Positions 1 through 12,289 of a stretch of 64,000 bases of DNA are shown piece after piece. The DNA comes from Saccharina japonica. Taxonomy: Eukaryota; Sar; Phaeophyceae; Laminariales; Laminariaceae. Positions within the stretch are counted from its first letter, which is position 1, and each line of letters opens with the position of its first letter. The position numbers were made by a program, and so were the translations under genes. The notes under the pieces were generated by a model. The model searched no databases. It saw only the letters and a list, made by a program, of their open reading frames with translations, and had not been told where the DNA came from. The DNA is taken from positions 136,584-200,583 of the forward strand of contig MEHQ01001873.1 in assembly GCA_008828725.1 (NCBI GenBank), in the 5' to 3' direction.

Positions 1-3000
1 TTGATTTTTGCACCAGGTATCTTTCGTTATTTGCATTACCACCAACGCTGTGCTGCTGTAGGTCGAAGCACTCGATGAATGGCGTGCATCGGCTGTTCAC
101 CTCATTCTAACTGTTAAGTTTGATGAATGTTGGACAACGATGCTCAGGGACTGGGTGGTCACACTTGGCTTGTTTCAATCACCCGATGCAGACGGAACCA
201 TAATGATAATGGCGGATCGTTATGTCGTCGCCAAGGATGTTGGGTCCATAGCCCAGGTTTACCCGTTGGGAATTGCATGTTTTTGTACTACTACAGTGCA
301 GTAGTACAGTAGTGCAGAAAATATGTGATATCTGCTTTTTTTTAACCGCCAACGCTGCTACTACTACTACTGTAATGTGAAACGCTCAATACAGTATGTA
401 CTGTACCATGGCTTCACTTCAGACTGATTTTCAAGCTGGCTGAATGTTGAACAACGATTGTAGGGGAAAATGATGACTGGATCATCATAGTTGGCCAGTT
501 TCAATCACCGATCGATGCAGACATGCGAAGTAGTACAGTAGTACTTGAGATTATTTGCTTGGGATCGACAAGGATCCTGCATTTACAGCCCAGATTTACC
601 CGCTGGGTTTTTTATATTTATTTTTTTGCACCAGGTATCTTTCATTTTCTGCACTCTCACCACCAACGCTGCTTGCTGCTGTACAGTGGTTCGACGCACT
701 GAGCATCTTGTATCTTGTTTTCACTTCAGTCTGATAATCAAGCTTGCTCGATGTTGAACCACGATGCTCGGGGATGGTCGGATGTTTCAACCACCGATGC
801 AGACGCAATAAACTCGAGGTGCGTGTTTGGCGTCGTCAATGATCTTATATGTATAGCCCAGGCTAGTCACTCGTTGGAATTTTCTTGATTTGCACACACA
901 CCAGATTGTTTTTATTGTCCGCATCCTTTACCACCAACGCTACTCAGCTGTACTGAAGTTCGATACACTCGATATTTTCTTGTTTTCACTTCTGTTTGAT
1001 TGCCGAGCTGGCTGGGGGTTGAACAACGATGATCGAGGTTTGGTTGGTCATACTTGTTTTTTTTTTAATCACCGATCGATCGATGCAGACGTAATAATAA
1101 CAGTGGCTGGTTGTTTATTGCGACAACAAGGATCTTGGATCCATAACCGAGGTTTTCCCGTTGGGATATCCTTGATTTTTGTACAACGTATCTTTCATTA
1201 TTTGCACCCTTACCACATTTTGTTGTGTATCGTTTTTTCCCCTCAGTCTGATTGCCAAGCTGACTGGGTGCTGAACGGCGATGCTCGAGGAGCGTTAGTC
1301 ATACTTGGCGTGTTTCAATAACCGACGAAGAGGTAAGAGAGTGGAGTATCGCTTATTTGGAGTCGACAATAAGTTTTGATATTTGGCTCAGGAGTTTTAT
1401 CAGTTATTTGTTGGAATTTCTCGAGTTTCGCACCAGGTATCTTTATCTATCTGCATCCATACCGCCAGTTCTGCTGCTCTGCTATTATAGTTCGAAGCAA
1501 GCTATATATACCCTGGTATGCATCTTGACGTTACTACAGTCTGCGATTGTTAAGCTGGCTGAATGTTCAACAACGATGCTCTAGGCTGGTTGGTCATACT
1601 TGGGTCGTTTCAATCATCGATCGAGACGCAATAGCTGAGGATCATTTGATAGTCGACAAAGATCTTCAGTCTATAGCCCAGGGTTACCCGCTAGGAGTTT
1701 CATGACTTTGTACGAGGTATATTTCATTGCTTGCCTCTTAACTGCCAACGCTACTGCTTCTTTCTGTGGTTCGAAGCACTCAGCATGTATCTTGTTTTCA
1801 CTCCAGGCTCATTGTCAAGCTAGCTGGATGTTGAACAACGATGCTCAGGGCTTGATTGGTAACACTTGGGCTGCTTCATCACCGGTGCACACGTAATAAT
1901 TGTGGAGGATCGTTTTTGGTGTCAGCGAGGATCTTGGATCTATAGCTCAGATTCACCTGTAGGAATGTTCTTGATTTTTGCACCAGGTATATTTCGTTGT
2001 TTGCATCCTCACGGCCAGCGCTGCTGCTGTAGGTAAAATCACTCAATATATGGTGTGCATCGTGTTTTCGACCCCATGCCGACTGTTAAGCTTGATGGAT
2101 GTTGAACAACGATGCTCGAGGACTGGGTGGTCATACTTGGCTTGTTTCAATCACCGATGCAGACAGAACAATAGCGGCGGATCGTTTTGTCGTCACCAAG
2201 GATCTTGGGTCTATCGCCCAGGTTTGCCGTTTGGGAGTTGCTTGGTGTTTGCACTCCTCCAGTACTACAGTGAGTATCTTTGAATATCTGCGTCTTAAGC
2301 GTCAAAGCTGCTACTACTGTCATTCGAAGCGCTCAATATGTGCCATGGTTTCACTTTTTTCTGATTGTCAAGTAGGCAGGGTGTCGAACAACGACGCGTG
2401 AGGATGGCTGGTTTATGATAGTCGGCTAGTTTCAATCATCCATCGCTCAGACAGAATAGTAGATAATATTCGTTTGTGGAGTCGACAAAAGGATCCTGCA
2501 TTCACAGCCCAAGTTTACCCGTTGGGGGTTTCTTTAATTTTTGCACCAGGAACCTTTCATTATCTGCACCCTTTACCGCCAACGCTGCTGCTGTAGTTCG
2601 AAGTACTCAACATCTTGTTTTCGCTACTTCAGCCTGATAGTCAAGCTGCTACTGGATGTTGAACAACGATGCTCGAGGATGGTTGATTGTTTCAACTACC
2701 GATGCAGACGCAATCCATTGGAGGTTAGTGTTTGGCATCGTGAAGGGGATCTTGCATTTATAGCCCAGGTTATCGGTTAGGAGTTTTTCGATCTATTTGC
2801 GCACCAGATTTTTTTTAGTGTCCGCATACTTACCGCCAAAGCTACGGCTATACTGTAGTTCGATGCACTCGATATTGTCTAGTTTCCAGTTCAGTTTGAT
2901 TGTCGAGCTGGGTGGATGTTGGGCAACAATGCTCGAGGTTGGGTTGGCCATACTTGTGAGTTGTTTTAATCACCGGTAGATGCAGACGTAATGATGGTGG

Positions 3001-4617
3001 CTGGTCGTTTATAGCGACAACAAGGATCTTGGATCCATAGCCGAGGTTTACCCGTTGCAATATCCTTGATTTTTGCACCACGTATCTTTCGTTATTTGCA
3101 TCCATACTACGTTTGGTGTGTCTCGGTTTTTCACTTTAGGCTGACTGCCAAGCTGGCTGGATGTTGAACGGCGATGCCCGAGGACTGTTAGTCATACTTG
3201 GCTTGTTCCAATTTCCGATGCAAACGTAAGAGTGAAGTACCGCTTTTGGGGTCGACAATATTCTTGGATATATGGCCCAGGTTTTCCATTTGCGATTTCT
3301 TGATTTTTGCACCAGGTATCTTTTTATGTATCTGCATCCTTACCGCCAGTGCTGCTGCATAACCTCGAAGCACCTCATATGCATCTTGTTTCTACTCTAC
3401 AAGTAGTCTGATTGTCAAGCGGGCTGGATGTTGAACAACGATGCTCGCGGCTGGCTGGTCATACTTTGCTTGTTTCAATCGTCGATGCAGAGTCTGCAAT
3501 ATTGTGCAGGATCGCGTTCGGCGTCAACAAGAAGATTCTTCGGCCTATATAGCCTACTGCAGGTTTACCCGTTGGTGCAGTAGTTTCTTGGTTTTAGCGC
3601 CAGGTATCGTTCATCAGCTGCATCCGGACTGCCACAGCGCTGCTGCTGTAGTTTGAAACACGCAATACCCATTTTCCTTTCACTTCAGCCTGACTCATGC
3701 TGGCTGGAAAATGAACAACGATGCTCGAGGGCTGGCTGGTCATACCTGGCTTGTTTCAATAACCGATACATACGAAATAGTGGAGGATTGGTTTAGGCGT
3801 CGACAATAACCTTGGATCTACGTATGGCCTATAAATTTACCCGTTGGCAGATTATTAATTTTTGCGGCAGCAATCTTTCATTTTCTGCACTACCCTTGCC
3901 ACCAACGCTGCATCTGTAGCTTGAAGCACTAAATCGTATGTTCGTTGGTTTCACTCCAGTCTGGGTATGAAGCTGGCTGGATGTTGAACATGGATGCTCC
4001 AGGGATGGTTGCTCATGTGCTTGGCTTGTTCTAATCACCATTGAATACGAAGTAGTGGAGGACCGGTTAGGGCGTCGTCAATAATCTTGGATGCTTAGCC
4101 TAGCTTTACCCGTTGGCAGCGAATATATTTAAGAGGAAGATATATTTCATCTTCTGCAACCTTACCACCAAAGCTGCATCTGTTGTTCGAAGCAGTCAAT
4201 ATGTAACCTGGTTTTCACTCCAGTCTGATTGTGGAGCTGGCTGGATGCTGAACAAGAATGCTCGAGGCTGGTTGCTCGTACTTGGCTTGTTTCAATCACC
4301 GATGCAGTGGTGGTAATAGGGGGGGGTCGGTTTTGGCGTTGATAAGGATCTTGGATTTGTGGCTCACGTTTACCCGTTGGTAGTTTCGTTTTTTTTTGGC
4401 ACCAGGTATCTTTCATTATCTGCATCCTTACCGCCAACGCTGCAGCTGTAGTTCGAAGCACTGTCTTCTTTTCACCCCAGTCTGATCGGGAAGCTGGTTA
4501 GATGTTGAACACGGATGTTCGAGGCTGGCCGTTCATGCTCAGCTTGTTGCAATCACAGATACAGACGCAATTAAATAGTTGGTGGTGGGCTTTAGCGTCG
4601 ACAAGGATCGTCACACC
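1..4617 (+). repeat. Satellite array, ~17 diverged ~270 bp monomers
   Basis: Each monomer has the same order of landmarks: a CACCAGGTATCTTTC box, a TACCGCCAACGCTGC box, a GTTGAACAACGATGCTC box, TTGTTTCAATCACCGATGC, then a GTCGACAAGGATCTTGG box. The first box recurs near 3, 316, 612, 885, 1170, 1418, 1702, 1971, 2247, 2535, 2788, 3066, 3300, 3589, 3855, 4125 and 4390. Short frames opening at the GTTGAAC box are byproducts and carry no conserved protein. Monomers 2-6 resemble monomers 9-13 more than their neighbours, giving a higher-order period near 1.9 kb. Confidence 0.92.
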
Positions 4618-5090
4618 TGTCACAGCGGGAGTTTGCCTTTACGTTGCCATGCTGTGCGTGGTAGGTGTTGATCTAGCGGCATAAGGATCGTACCAGGGAC
4701 CGCGGCGCGTGTCCCCGCAAGGGAGTGGTAGCAGAGGCTAAATGCTGGAGCTGACGGCAGACTCTCAGGCTGGTGCTGATGCACGTACTGCAGTGACCAG
4801 ACGAACACATTGGTATATTGGCCACAGGGGTAAGAAGGGCAGAAAACAACAGACTGGATGGGTGCTGTGAGGAGTGACGCCGTGGTGGACTGTCGTCTTG
4901 TGCCACAACGTCTAGACGCACTGAGCTGTTATCCCGTGATACAACTATTTAACGACGGTCCGACCTCGTACAATAATATCTCGCGGCAGTGTTCGAGTAT
5001 CATCAAGGCGATGTCCTGTAAACTAAAACCGTCAAAACAAAATGGCTCAAGTCTGTACCGCGTTTCACACTGTACTTGCACTACTTTACT
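4618..5090. other. Non-repeat spacer between opposing satellite arrays
   Basis: This stretch separates forward from inverted monomers and lacks the monomer landmark boxes. I recognise no gene, tRNA-like promoter or transposon end in it. It could be an insertion at the inversion point or an extremely diverged monomer. Confidence 0.6.
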
Positions 5091-6271
5091 AAGGGATATC
5101 CTCAACGCAGCAACTCTGCTGCCCACTGCCGCTACTTGGTGGGGATGCAGATAGTGAAAGATAACTGGTGCGAAAAGCAAGACACTCCCAACCGGTAAAC
5201 CAGGGCTAAAGGTCCTAGGTTATTGTCGACGCTAAAAACGAATGTCCACTATTACGTCTGTACCAGGTATCAGTTATTGAAACAAGCCAAGTATGACCAG
5301 TCAGCCCTCGAGCATCGTTGCCCAACATTCAGCCAGCTTGACAACCAGGCTGAAGTGAAAACAAAATACATATTGAGCGCTTCGAACTACAACAGAAGCG
5401 TTAGCGGTAAGGATGCAGTTAACGAAATGTACCTGGTGCAAACATCATGCAAATGCCAAGGGGTAAACCTGGACTATAGGCCCAAGAACCTTGTCCACGC
5501 CAAAACCGAGCCTCCACTACTATCCCGTCTGCATCGGTGATTGAAACAATTCAAGTGTAACCTGGCCTCGAGCATGGTTGTTGAGCATCCAGCCAGCTTG
5601 ACAATCAGACTGAAGTGAGAACAACATACGAAGTACATATGGAGTGCTTCGAACTACTGGAATACATATTGAGTGCTACGGACTACAGCAGCAAAACGTT
5701 TGCGGCAGGGATACAGATAATTTAAGATTCCTGGTGCATACATCCAAGAAACTACAGTACCGACGGGTAAGTCTGGGTAATAGGTTCAGGATCCTTGTCA
5801 GCGCCAAAAACCAAGCCTCCACTACTATTGCGTCTGCATCAATGATTGAAACAAGCCAAGTACGACTAACCAGTGCTCGAGCACACGTTGTTCATCGTTC
5901 AGCGAGCTTGACAATCAGACTGAGGTGAAAACAATATACCAGGTACATATTGAGTGCTTCGAACTACAGCAGCAGCGTTGGCGGTAAGGGTGTAGACCAT
6001 TTAAGATGCCCGGTGCAAAAATCAAGAATCTCTCAAAGGGTGAACCTGGGCTGTAAGTGCAAGATCCTTGTCGACGCCAAACTCGCATCTTCACCGTTAC
6101 GCCTGTGTCGGTGATTGAAGCACAGGCCAGGCATGCCCTACTATCCTCGAGCATCGTTGTCCAACACCCAGCCAGCTTGGAAATCAGACTGCCTTGAATA
6201 CTCAATATACATATTGAGTTCTTCGAACTGCAGCGGCAGCGTACCGCAGTACATAGCATGCATACAAAAGT
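5091..6271 (-). repeat. Inverted satellite monomers (about 4 units)
   Basis: The reverse complements of the monomer landmarks appear in reversed order. TTGAAACAAGCCAAGTATGA is near 5277, with equivalents near 5546, 5843 and 6114, each followed by the complement of the GTTGAAC box and of the CACCAGGTATC box. The block is oriented tail-to-tail against the forward array. The first inverted unit is partial and the last is cut off near 6270. Confidence 0.9.
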
Positions 6272-9200
6272 CCTACGGGGAGCACGCGTCCGCTGACCCC
6301 GTGCATCGTCAGTGCGGTGACCCAACGTTGATGAGGCGATCCCCTGTGTTGACGACCGGGCGATCTCTGTGAATACAGATGATTCGCTTAGTCCTGCGCG
6401 ATTGCATGGGCCAAACTTCGTCCCCCCCCCGACGAAGTAGGGTGACGAGCTTGAAAGATACGCACGAGATATAATTCAGAGCCCCACGCCTATGCCAGTT
6501 GGCGAGAACGCGAACGATGCAGTATATGTCGTCCCCGGTGACCGATAGAGATATGGTACAGGTATCCCTGAAATGAACATGTTCGGCCAGCCAGTCCCAA
6601 ACAGGGATGGTGGCGGCTCGATCAACCCTAAACGATGATGACGTGGTAATTCCTGAAGAGTTTCTCCTCAGCAATCCTAACAGGTATATGCTACGGCTGT
6701 CCGACCCAAAATTACATCTTTCTGCCGACCTCACTTTGATGTTGCTGTTGTTGTCGTGGCAACACGGACACTTCAACAGTCCCAGTGAACAGGGCTGTAA
6801 CTATCCCAGAAGGAGTAACTCTGGACGTCTCAATCGCTTTGTGCTTGCAGTAACTCTGTGAACCGTCAAGCCCGCGATCCCGCATTGACGAGGCGACCCT
6901 TGGGTGCGACAGGGCAGTCCCCGTCAATAGTGATGATGCTTACGTAGTCTCGCGCGATTGCACGAGCTAAACTTCGTGCCCCCCGACAAGATCGGGTGCC
7001 AAGCGGGAAGAAGATTCACGAGCTAAACGTCGGAGCTCCCCGTCGAAGTCAAGTGCTAAGCCCGAAGAAGCACGCCATCTTGCACTATCAGTTCGCTGAA
7101 CGTGGTCGGGGTTTGTACATACAAATAGTATTCGAATCGATTTGATAACCCCTAAGACTGAGGATCGTCCTTGTTGACGTCTCCCATAGTTCAGTAGTGG
7201 TACGAGTAATTCCTCTCGTCGTATATACGTGTCGCAGCAGTGCGATATATCGGTATATCGATTCGAAAGTTAGCTCGTGCAATCGAACGCAAATATGCGC
7301 GCAGTCGTTCTTGCTCCACACCATCAGCCTTGCAGCAGTGGTGGTGTCAAGCCAGCCCGCTAAGTACGCATGGAAGCAGTCGAACCTCACTTACGTGTTG
7401 AACTAGAGTTTGGCGAGCTTGAAGAGAGTTATCGAACCAGACCTTGAGGTACTTGCAGCTGTCAAAGTAAGCCCTGTCGTGCTCAGAAGTAGTCAAAATA
7501 CTTCAGACGCGACCAGCCCGTACTCGACAACAGCTGCACCAGACAGTGGAATGCTCGACGGCACGCAATCTAAATGTACGGTTCGAGGTATACATACGTT
7601 TCAGGGCTCGCTCCGAAATACCAAAGCACAGTAGTAGCAGCAGCAGTAATAATTGTTGCTTGGGGTGCCAGCTCTGTAGTCGTTCCTATTGTGTATGACT
7701 GGTCATGTCTGCAGTGTTGGTCTTTTCGCAGTATACCTGGTAGTGTAGTAGTGGACTGTAGTAGTTGCAGCTCACAGCAACATCAGCTCCAGATATTATG
7801 TACTGATTCTGGCAGCTTTGTCCAGAAGCCCAGTGTGAAAACTTCACTTCGGGGTCCTCAGGCGTAGTCTCAATTGAGGCGTACCTCGTGACCCGCAGCC
7901 CTGGAGTAGTGCTATCGAGAATCGAGGCTCATAACCTAGTGAAAAGATGCTGACATGTGGCTGCAGTAGACCTCCCGGGTTACACAAGACAGTCTGATTA
8001 AAGGGACACCAGTTTAGTCCGCGTCAACTGACAGGTAGCATGAGCTTCGGCTCCGCAGAACTGGTGGGAGAAAGGAGTGACGTTCCAAGGCCAGTTGTGC
8101 TGAGTTCCAGTGGGCGTGAAGAGTAGTCGATGGAGAAATGAGAAGAGTGAGACAGTATGCTAGTAGCACACGTGTCTCATCTCGAACGAAGCAGAACGTG
8201 ACGGCTTATAGCTGGAGCCTATGCTGGAAGTCAGGCTTGTAATGGAGGGAGGAACACCGAAGACGGACGCTGCCGTTAAGATCCCGGATACCAAAGCGTT
8301 CGACCTATAGGATAAGATGACATTTGTTCAAATTGCCTTCTCGCTCTTGGAGAGTGCGGCAAATGTGTCGTAGGAGCCGCAGTTAGACAGTATAAATGAG
8401 TCTTCGATGAGTTCTTGCTTGGATCCGTGGGTTCAATAAGCTTAATACCTTCATCGGGCGCGACGCAAGGGGCGTACGTAACGCGACATATGGGACGAGC
8501 AAAGAAGCGGCCACCCACACCCCCACACCTATACCCCTGAACTCAGCAGGAGCCCGGGGCCAGCATTGCTGCGCACCCGCCAAGATAGGTGGACTCGCAG
8601 AAGCACACACAGGTAGCTTCAAACAGAGCGATAATATGTGTTGGCATCCCAGCAGGTATTAATTTGGGATGCATGCCCACATATCAGTAGGAAACCCACG
8701 AGGATGTCCTAGGACGGCCCAGACGCCACAGACAGGACCTAAATAGGGGGGGGTTGATAATGTTCGGCTCGAGTATTAGAACGAAACGTAACAGAAGGAT
8801 TTTGTAAGTGAACCGTGTGTGGGGCGCACCCTTGCCTCACATAAGAACTTGAGCCTGGCCCAAAATAAGAGCCTTGTAGGCGGTGTCGCGTGATGTAAAC
8901 GAAAGTGGATTTATCCTGTCGGAGGAGCGTCTTGATATACAGTTGTTGGAGTGGCACAATAAGGAGAAACATTTCACGATGTGGCAACCCTACAGGTAGT
9001 CGTGCGTCAACGGAAAAGAAGCAACGTTGAAAACTGGGCCAGTGCAACTTGATTACCATATCCATCGCGCGATGCACGATCCAAGCGTCGATGGTGAAGT
9101 TGGGGCGTAGAAGTACGAGCGACATAGACATCCAAATTAGACACAGATGACCACGAGAGACCTGGCGTAGTTGATAATCATCACGAGTATATCAAACAGA

Positions 9201-9904
9201 GGCAAAATATGTATCGCGACAGCCCCACTCTAGGCTAGAGTTGTGAACTCTCACCTTTCCGAGAAGGAGCTATTGAGAGTAGAGATGTACAGCACTTGAT
9301 GATACGTGTTCCACGCGGAGGCGCAAGATTTCGAGACGCGAGCTGCGGTAGTAGGGGTAGCATCTATTGTTTCTGAGGCTGGTCGGCTGAGAAGCTCCAT
9401 AACCATAACCCATCCACCAATGAGAAACAATGCAAGCTACGTCCGACACGCAATCCCATGTCGTTAGGGATCTGACCAAGCGTATTGCGTAAAATGAACA
9501 TCGGGTCTAACGATATCAGATAGCTCATGCTGCCCACCGTGGGATGGCAAACACAACGATGCTGTTAAGGTAGCCCGTTAGCTGAGGAGTATACAAACAG
9601 CCAGTGATAAATGCTTGGGCTGAAGAATTGTAACCTAAATTGCCAACCTCTACCACTGCACGCCTCCTGGATTTAGGAGCTCCGTCTTCGGGCTCAAACG
9701 TGCAATGCCAATACATGACGTAGCACGGCCCGCGGGGTGGAAGGGCAAGGCAAGGCGGCGTGTCTAGGTCCACGTCGACTTTTTGTTTTAAAATATGACG
9801 GCTGCGTCTTGGGGGGGCAGAACGGGCACTTGCTGTATTCGCTTTGATGGAGTTGCGGCTGCTCTTTACGAGGAAAGTTCAATCCTCCAGAGATAGGTGC
9901 GGAA
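6272..9904. other. 3.6 kb with no recognised gene
   Basis: Open frames here are all below about 160 codons, overlap on both strands, and show no motif I can assign. The base composition is more even than in the flanking repeats, so decayed transposon coding sequence is possible, but I could not find a reverse transcriptase, integrase or transposase signature. Only the internal duplication listed separately is clear. Confidence 0.5.
6290..7070 (+). repeat. Diverged internal duplication
   Basis: A block near 6293-6440 (GACGAGGCGA-like box, a CGCGCGATTGCA box, then CCAAACTTCGT followed by a C run) recurs at 6865-6990 in the same order. The last part, CACGAGCTAAAC, is repeated once more near 7017-7070. 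The copies are diverged, so this is an old duplication. Confidence 0.6.
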
Positions 9905-10152
9905 GACGCGTGCTACGATGGAGGTAACAAATTTTGATTAAAAAATATTTCTGGCTGACGGGTCTCCTTAGCCCACTATCGGTCGAATTTCGTTAGTGTT
10001 GTTCAATTTTTTTGTTTTGTAGTACCTAAGCCATGGGAATTTTCGTCGTCTTAAGCTACTTCCCCCCCCCCCCTAAATTCCGTTTTTGGACGATTTTTAC
10101 AGCACCTCAAGCGAGAAGCCTCAGAAAATTCAGGGTGCACCTCTACCGTGTG
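9905..10152 (+). mobile_element. Family A MITE, diverged copy
   Basis: It starts with GACGCGTGCTACGATGGAGG and closes with GGTGCACCTCTACCGT, the two terminal boxes of family A. The internal landmarks (GGCTGA, GCTCCTTA-like, CCTCAAGCGAGAAGC) appear in order but are degenerate. The 3' tip is replaced by a short GT run. Confidence 0.7.
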
Positions 10153-10407
10153 TGTGTGGGTGTTCTTCACATTAAACCTTCCTTTCCGTAGAACGAGTCG
10201 GAAGTATGGCAAATTGACGTACCATATTGGGCAGGACGAAATAATTTTGGCAAAAACGATCACTTCGTAACGGAGTACGTAGGAGTTCCGCCATGCAATG
10301 TTTGGCGTTTGGTGTACGTTTAGTCTGCCGGTTGGTTCGTGGTGGTGATTTTTTCTGCGGGGACATGTTTTACATCATTTGCGAGAGCTTCTGGAATCCC
10401 GCTCCAA

Positions 10408-10675
10408 ACTGGTGCTACGGTAGGGGGGTCGCGTTTGAGTCCATTGTTTTCAGCAGATGAGAGCCCCTCCGGCGAGTAACCACCACATTTCTTCGCGTTA
10501 TTTAAAGTCTTAACGCTTTACGTTTTCGAGATTTGCACCACCATGGTATGCTTGCTACTCTGCGACAACAACATATCCCTGCGACCAGTTATAAGTGAGG
10601 CACAGAGACACTTGCCCGAGTGAAGTAAACGAGGTAGTGAAAACCAGGCTACCCCCCCCCACTGTAGCACCAGTC
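10408..10675 (+). mobile_element. Family B MITE
   Basis: The terminal inverted repeats are ACTGGTGCTACGGTAGGGGG and its complement ending GTAGCACCAGTC. The 5-bp target duplication TCCAA lies on both sides (10403-10407 and 10676-10680). There is no coding capacity. Two related copies occur at 49724 and 56220. Confidence 0.85.
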
Positions 10676-10680
10676 TCCAA

Positions 10681-11054
10681 CAAATGTGGATTCTTACAAG
10701 AGCGCCAGAGCAAGGGCGACGTCCCAGCGCTGGTTGCATTGCCAGCGGTTGAGATGACGTTCGTTGGCGGTGCTGCGAATACGAGGAAGTCTTGCCTCAA
10801 TACCACTCTATTGTGATACTTCGTACCAGTATAATATAGTATAGGTAGAACGTGGACCGATTCTTTAAAAGGCTTTACCTAGGATTTAGTGTGGAATAGT
10901 ACACCTCGTACGTAAGAGGGCGATCTAGAGCACCGCAAGCAACATGAACAGCGGGATGATCTCGTCCGGGCCACTGTCGAAGGCACTGCTTTGTTTCCGG
11001 ACGAACGGTGGTCAATAAACAGCCGCGACGGTCGCCCATATTCAGTTTCACCAA
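10681..11054. other. Nothing recognised
   Basis: Intergenic sequence between two MITEs. No frame, promoter or repeat that I can support. Confidence 0.5.
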
Positions 11055-11302
11055 GACGCATGCTACGATAGAGGTGCACCATGTTGTTTTCTGAGCTCCT
11101 CACTTAAGGAGCGTCATACCTCACCGAAAAAATGGTTTTTGAGGGAAATAAAAGTGCTGCCGGATGATAAATATCATGACCGAAGTACACTCTGAAACAT
11201 GTTTCGTCACAAAAACGAAAGTCCGACGAATTTGGGTTAAGGAGCCCGATCGTTCAGAAAACGATTCAGCCAAAAAGTGCTACCTCTACCGTAGCACGCG
11301 TC
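11055..11302 (-). mobile_element. Family A MITE with CCAA target duplication
   Basis: The termini are GACGCATGCTACGATAGAGG and the complementary CTACCGTAGCACGCGTC. CCAA flanks both ends, a 4-bp target duplication. The internal order is GGTGCACC, GAGCTCCTCACTTAAGGAGC, GTCCGACGAATTTGGGTTAA, CAGCCAAAAAGTGC. It is non-autonomous. Confidence 0.9.
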
Positions 11303-11660
11303 CCAACGAAGAGGCGGTTTCTTCCAAAGGGCCAAAAACGGTCTCGGGCTTGGCGCTCGGCTGGGCTTCCATCAACCCCCCCCCCCCTATATTATATATT
11401 TATGGGTTGGGTTGGCGTCGCCTGGCGACGACGCTGTAAAACATGCCTCTCACTGCGTGAGCTAGACAACCAGGGTACCGTTTTTTTTCTTGTTTTTTTT
11501 TGCGGTTACCCAGGCTGGTGGTCGAGTTAGATCATTTGTGCGGGGTGGAGAACCTTTGCTCCGCACAAGGGGAATGATCGTATCACGTAGTGTGATATGG
11601 TAAGGCATTCATGAGGCAGATACATAGTGCTCCCATTGCTGTCTCAGGAAGTAGCCACAC
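11303..11660. other. Nothing recognised; C and T homopolymer runs
   Basis: It holds a C run near 11378 and T runs near 11482 and 11494, but no gene or transposon end that I can support. Confidence 0.5.
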
Positions 11661-12132
11661 CAGACATCATTAAAGCTGTCCTCCACATGCAAGTCCGCCT
11701 GACAAGCGGTTCTTAGTAGGATGCAGCTCACCCTTCATGCGACTCGCCCAACACCTCACGGCGCTTCGCGCTTGGTGCTAGCAATGTCTGCCTGGTCGGT
11801 GAAAACCCGACATGCTCCGTCCCAGCATTGTAGGGATGCGAGGGTCTATGGTCATACGACTACGGCCATGCATGAAAATGAATTGCACCCCCCCTTGACT
11901 CATTGAAGCTGTCATCCGTATGCAAGTCTGCCTCACAAGCGGTTCTTAGCAGGATGCAGCTCACCCTTCATGCGACTCGCCCAGCACCTCACGGCGCATC
12001 GCGCTTGGTTCTAGCAATGTCTACATGGTCAGCGGAAACCCGACATGCTCCATCCCGGCTTTGTAGGGATGCGAGGGTCTATGGCCATACGACCATGGCC
12101 ATGCATGAATATCGAGTACACCCCCCCCCCCT
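11661..12132 (+). repeat. Tandem pair of ~230 bp units ending in C runs
   Basis: The unit at about 11668-11892 is repeated at about 11902-12130 with few changes. Shared boxes include GCGGTTCTTAG, GATGCAGCTCACCCTTCATG, CGACTCGCCCA and GGGATGCGAGGGTCTATGG. Each unit closes with a GGCCATGCATGAA box followed by 7-10 C. The same closing box recurs at 15355-15390 near LINE remnants, so these are probably non-LTR retroelement 3' ends. Confidence 0.75.
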
Positions 12133-12289
12133 CGCTACCGTAATCAAGGAACACCCACAACGAACGAAAGGTTCGACGCAGATTTCAATAAGGGAATCAA
12201 CGCGTGGGGCAGAGGCGAACGTAGATGCCTCAAAAAGGGAAGACAGTGGCGCAGAAGGGTTGCAGGGAGAGTTCACAAGGGGATGAGTA

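Noticed and set aside
8276..9773. Reverse-strand frames suspected to be a decayed retrotransposon pol
   Set aside because: I looked for YVDD, RNase H and integrase signatures and found none.
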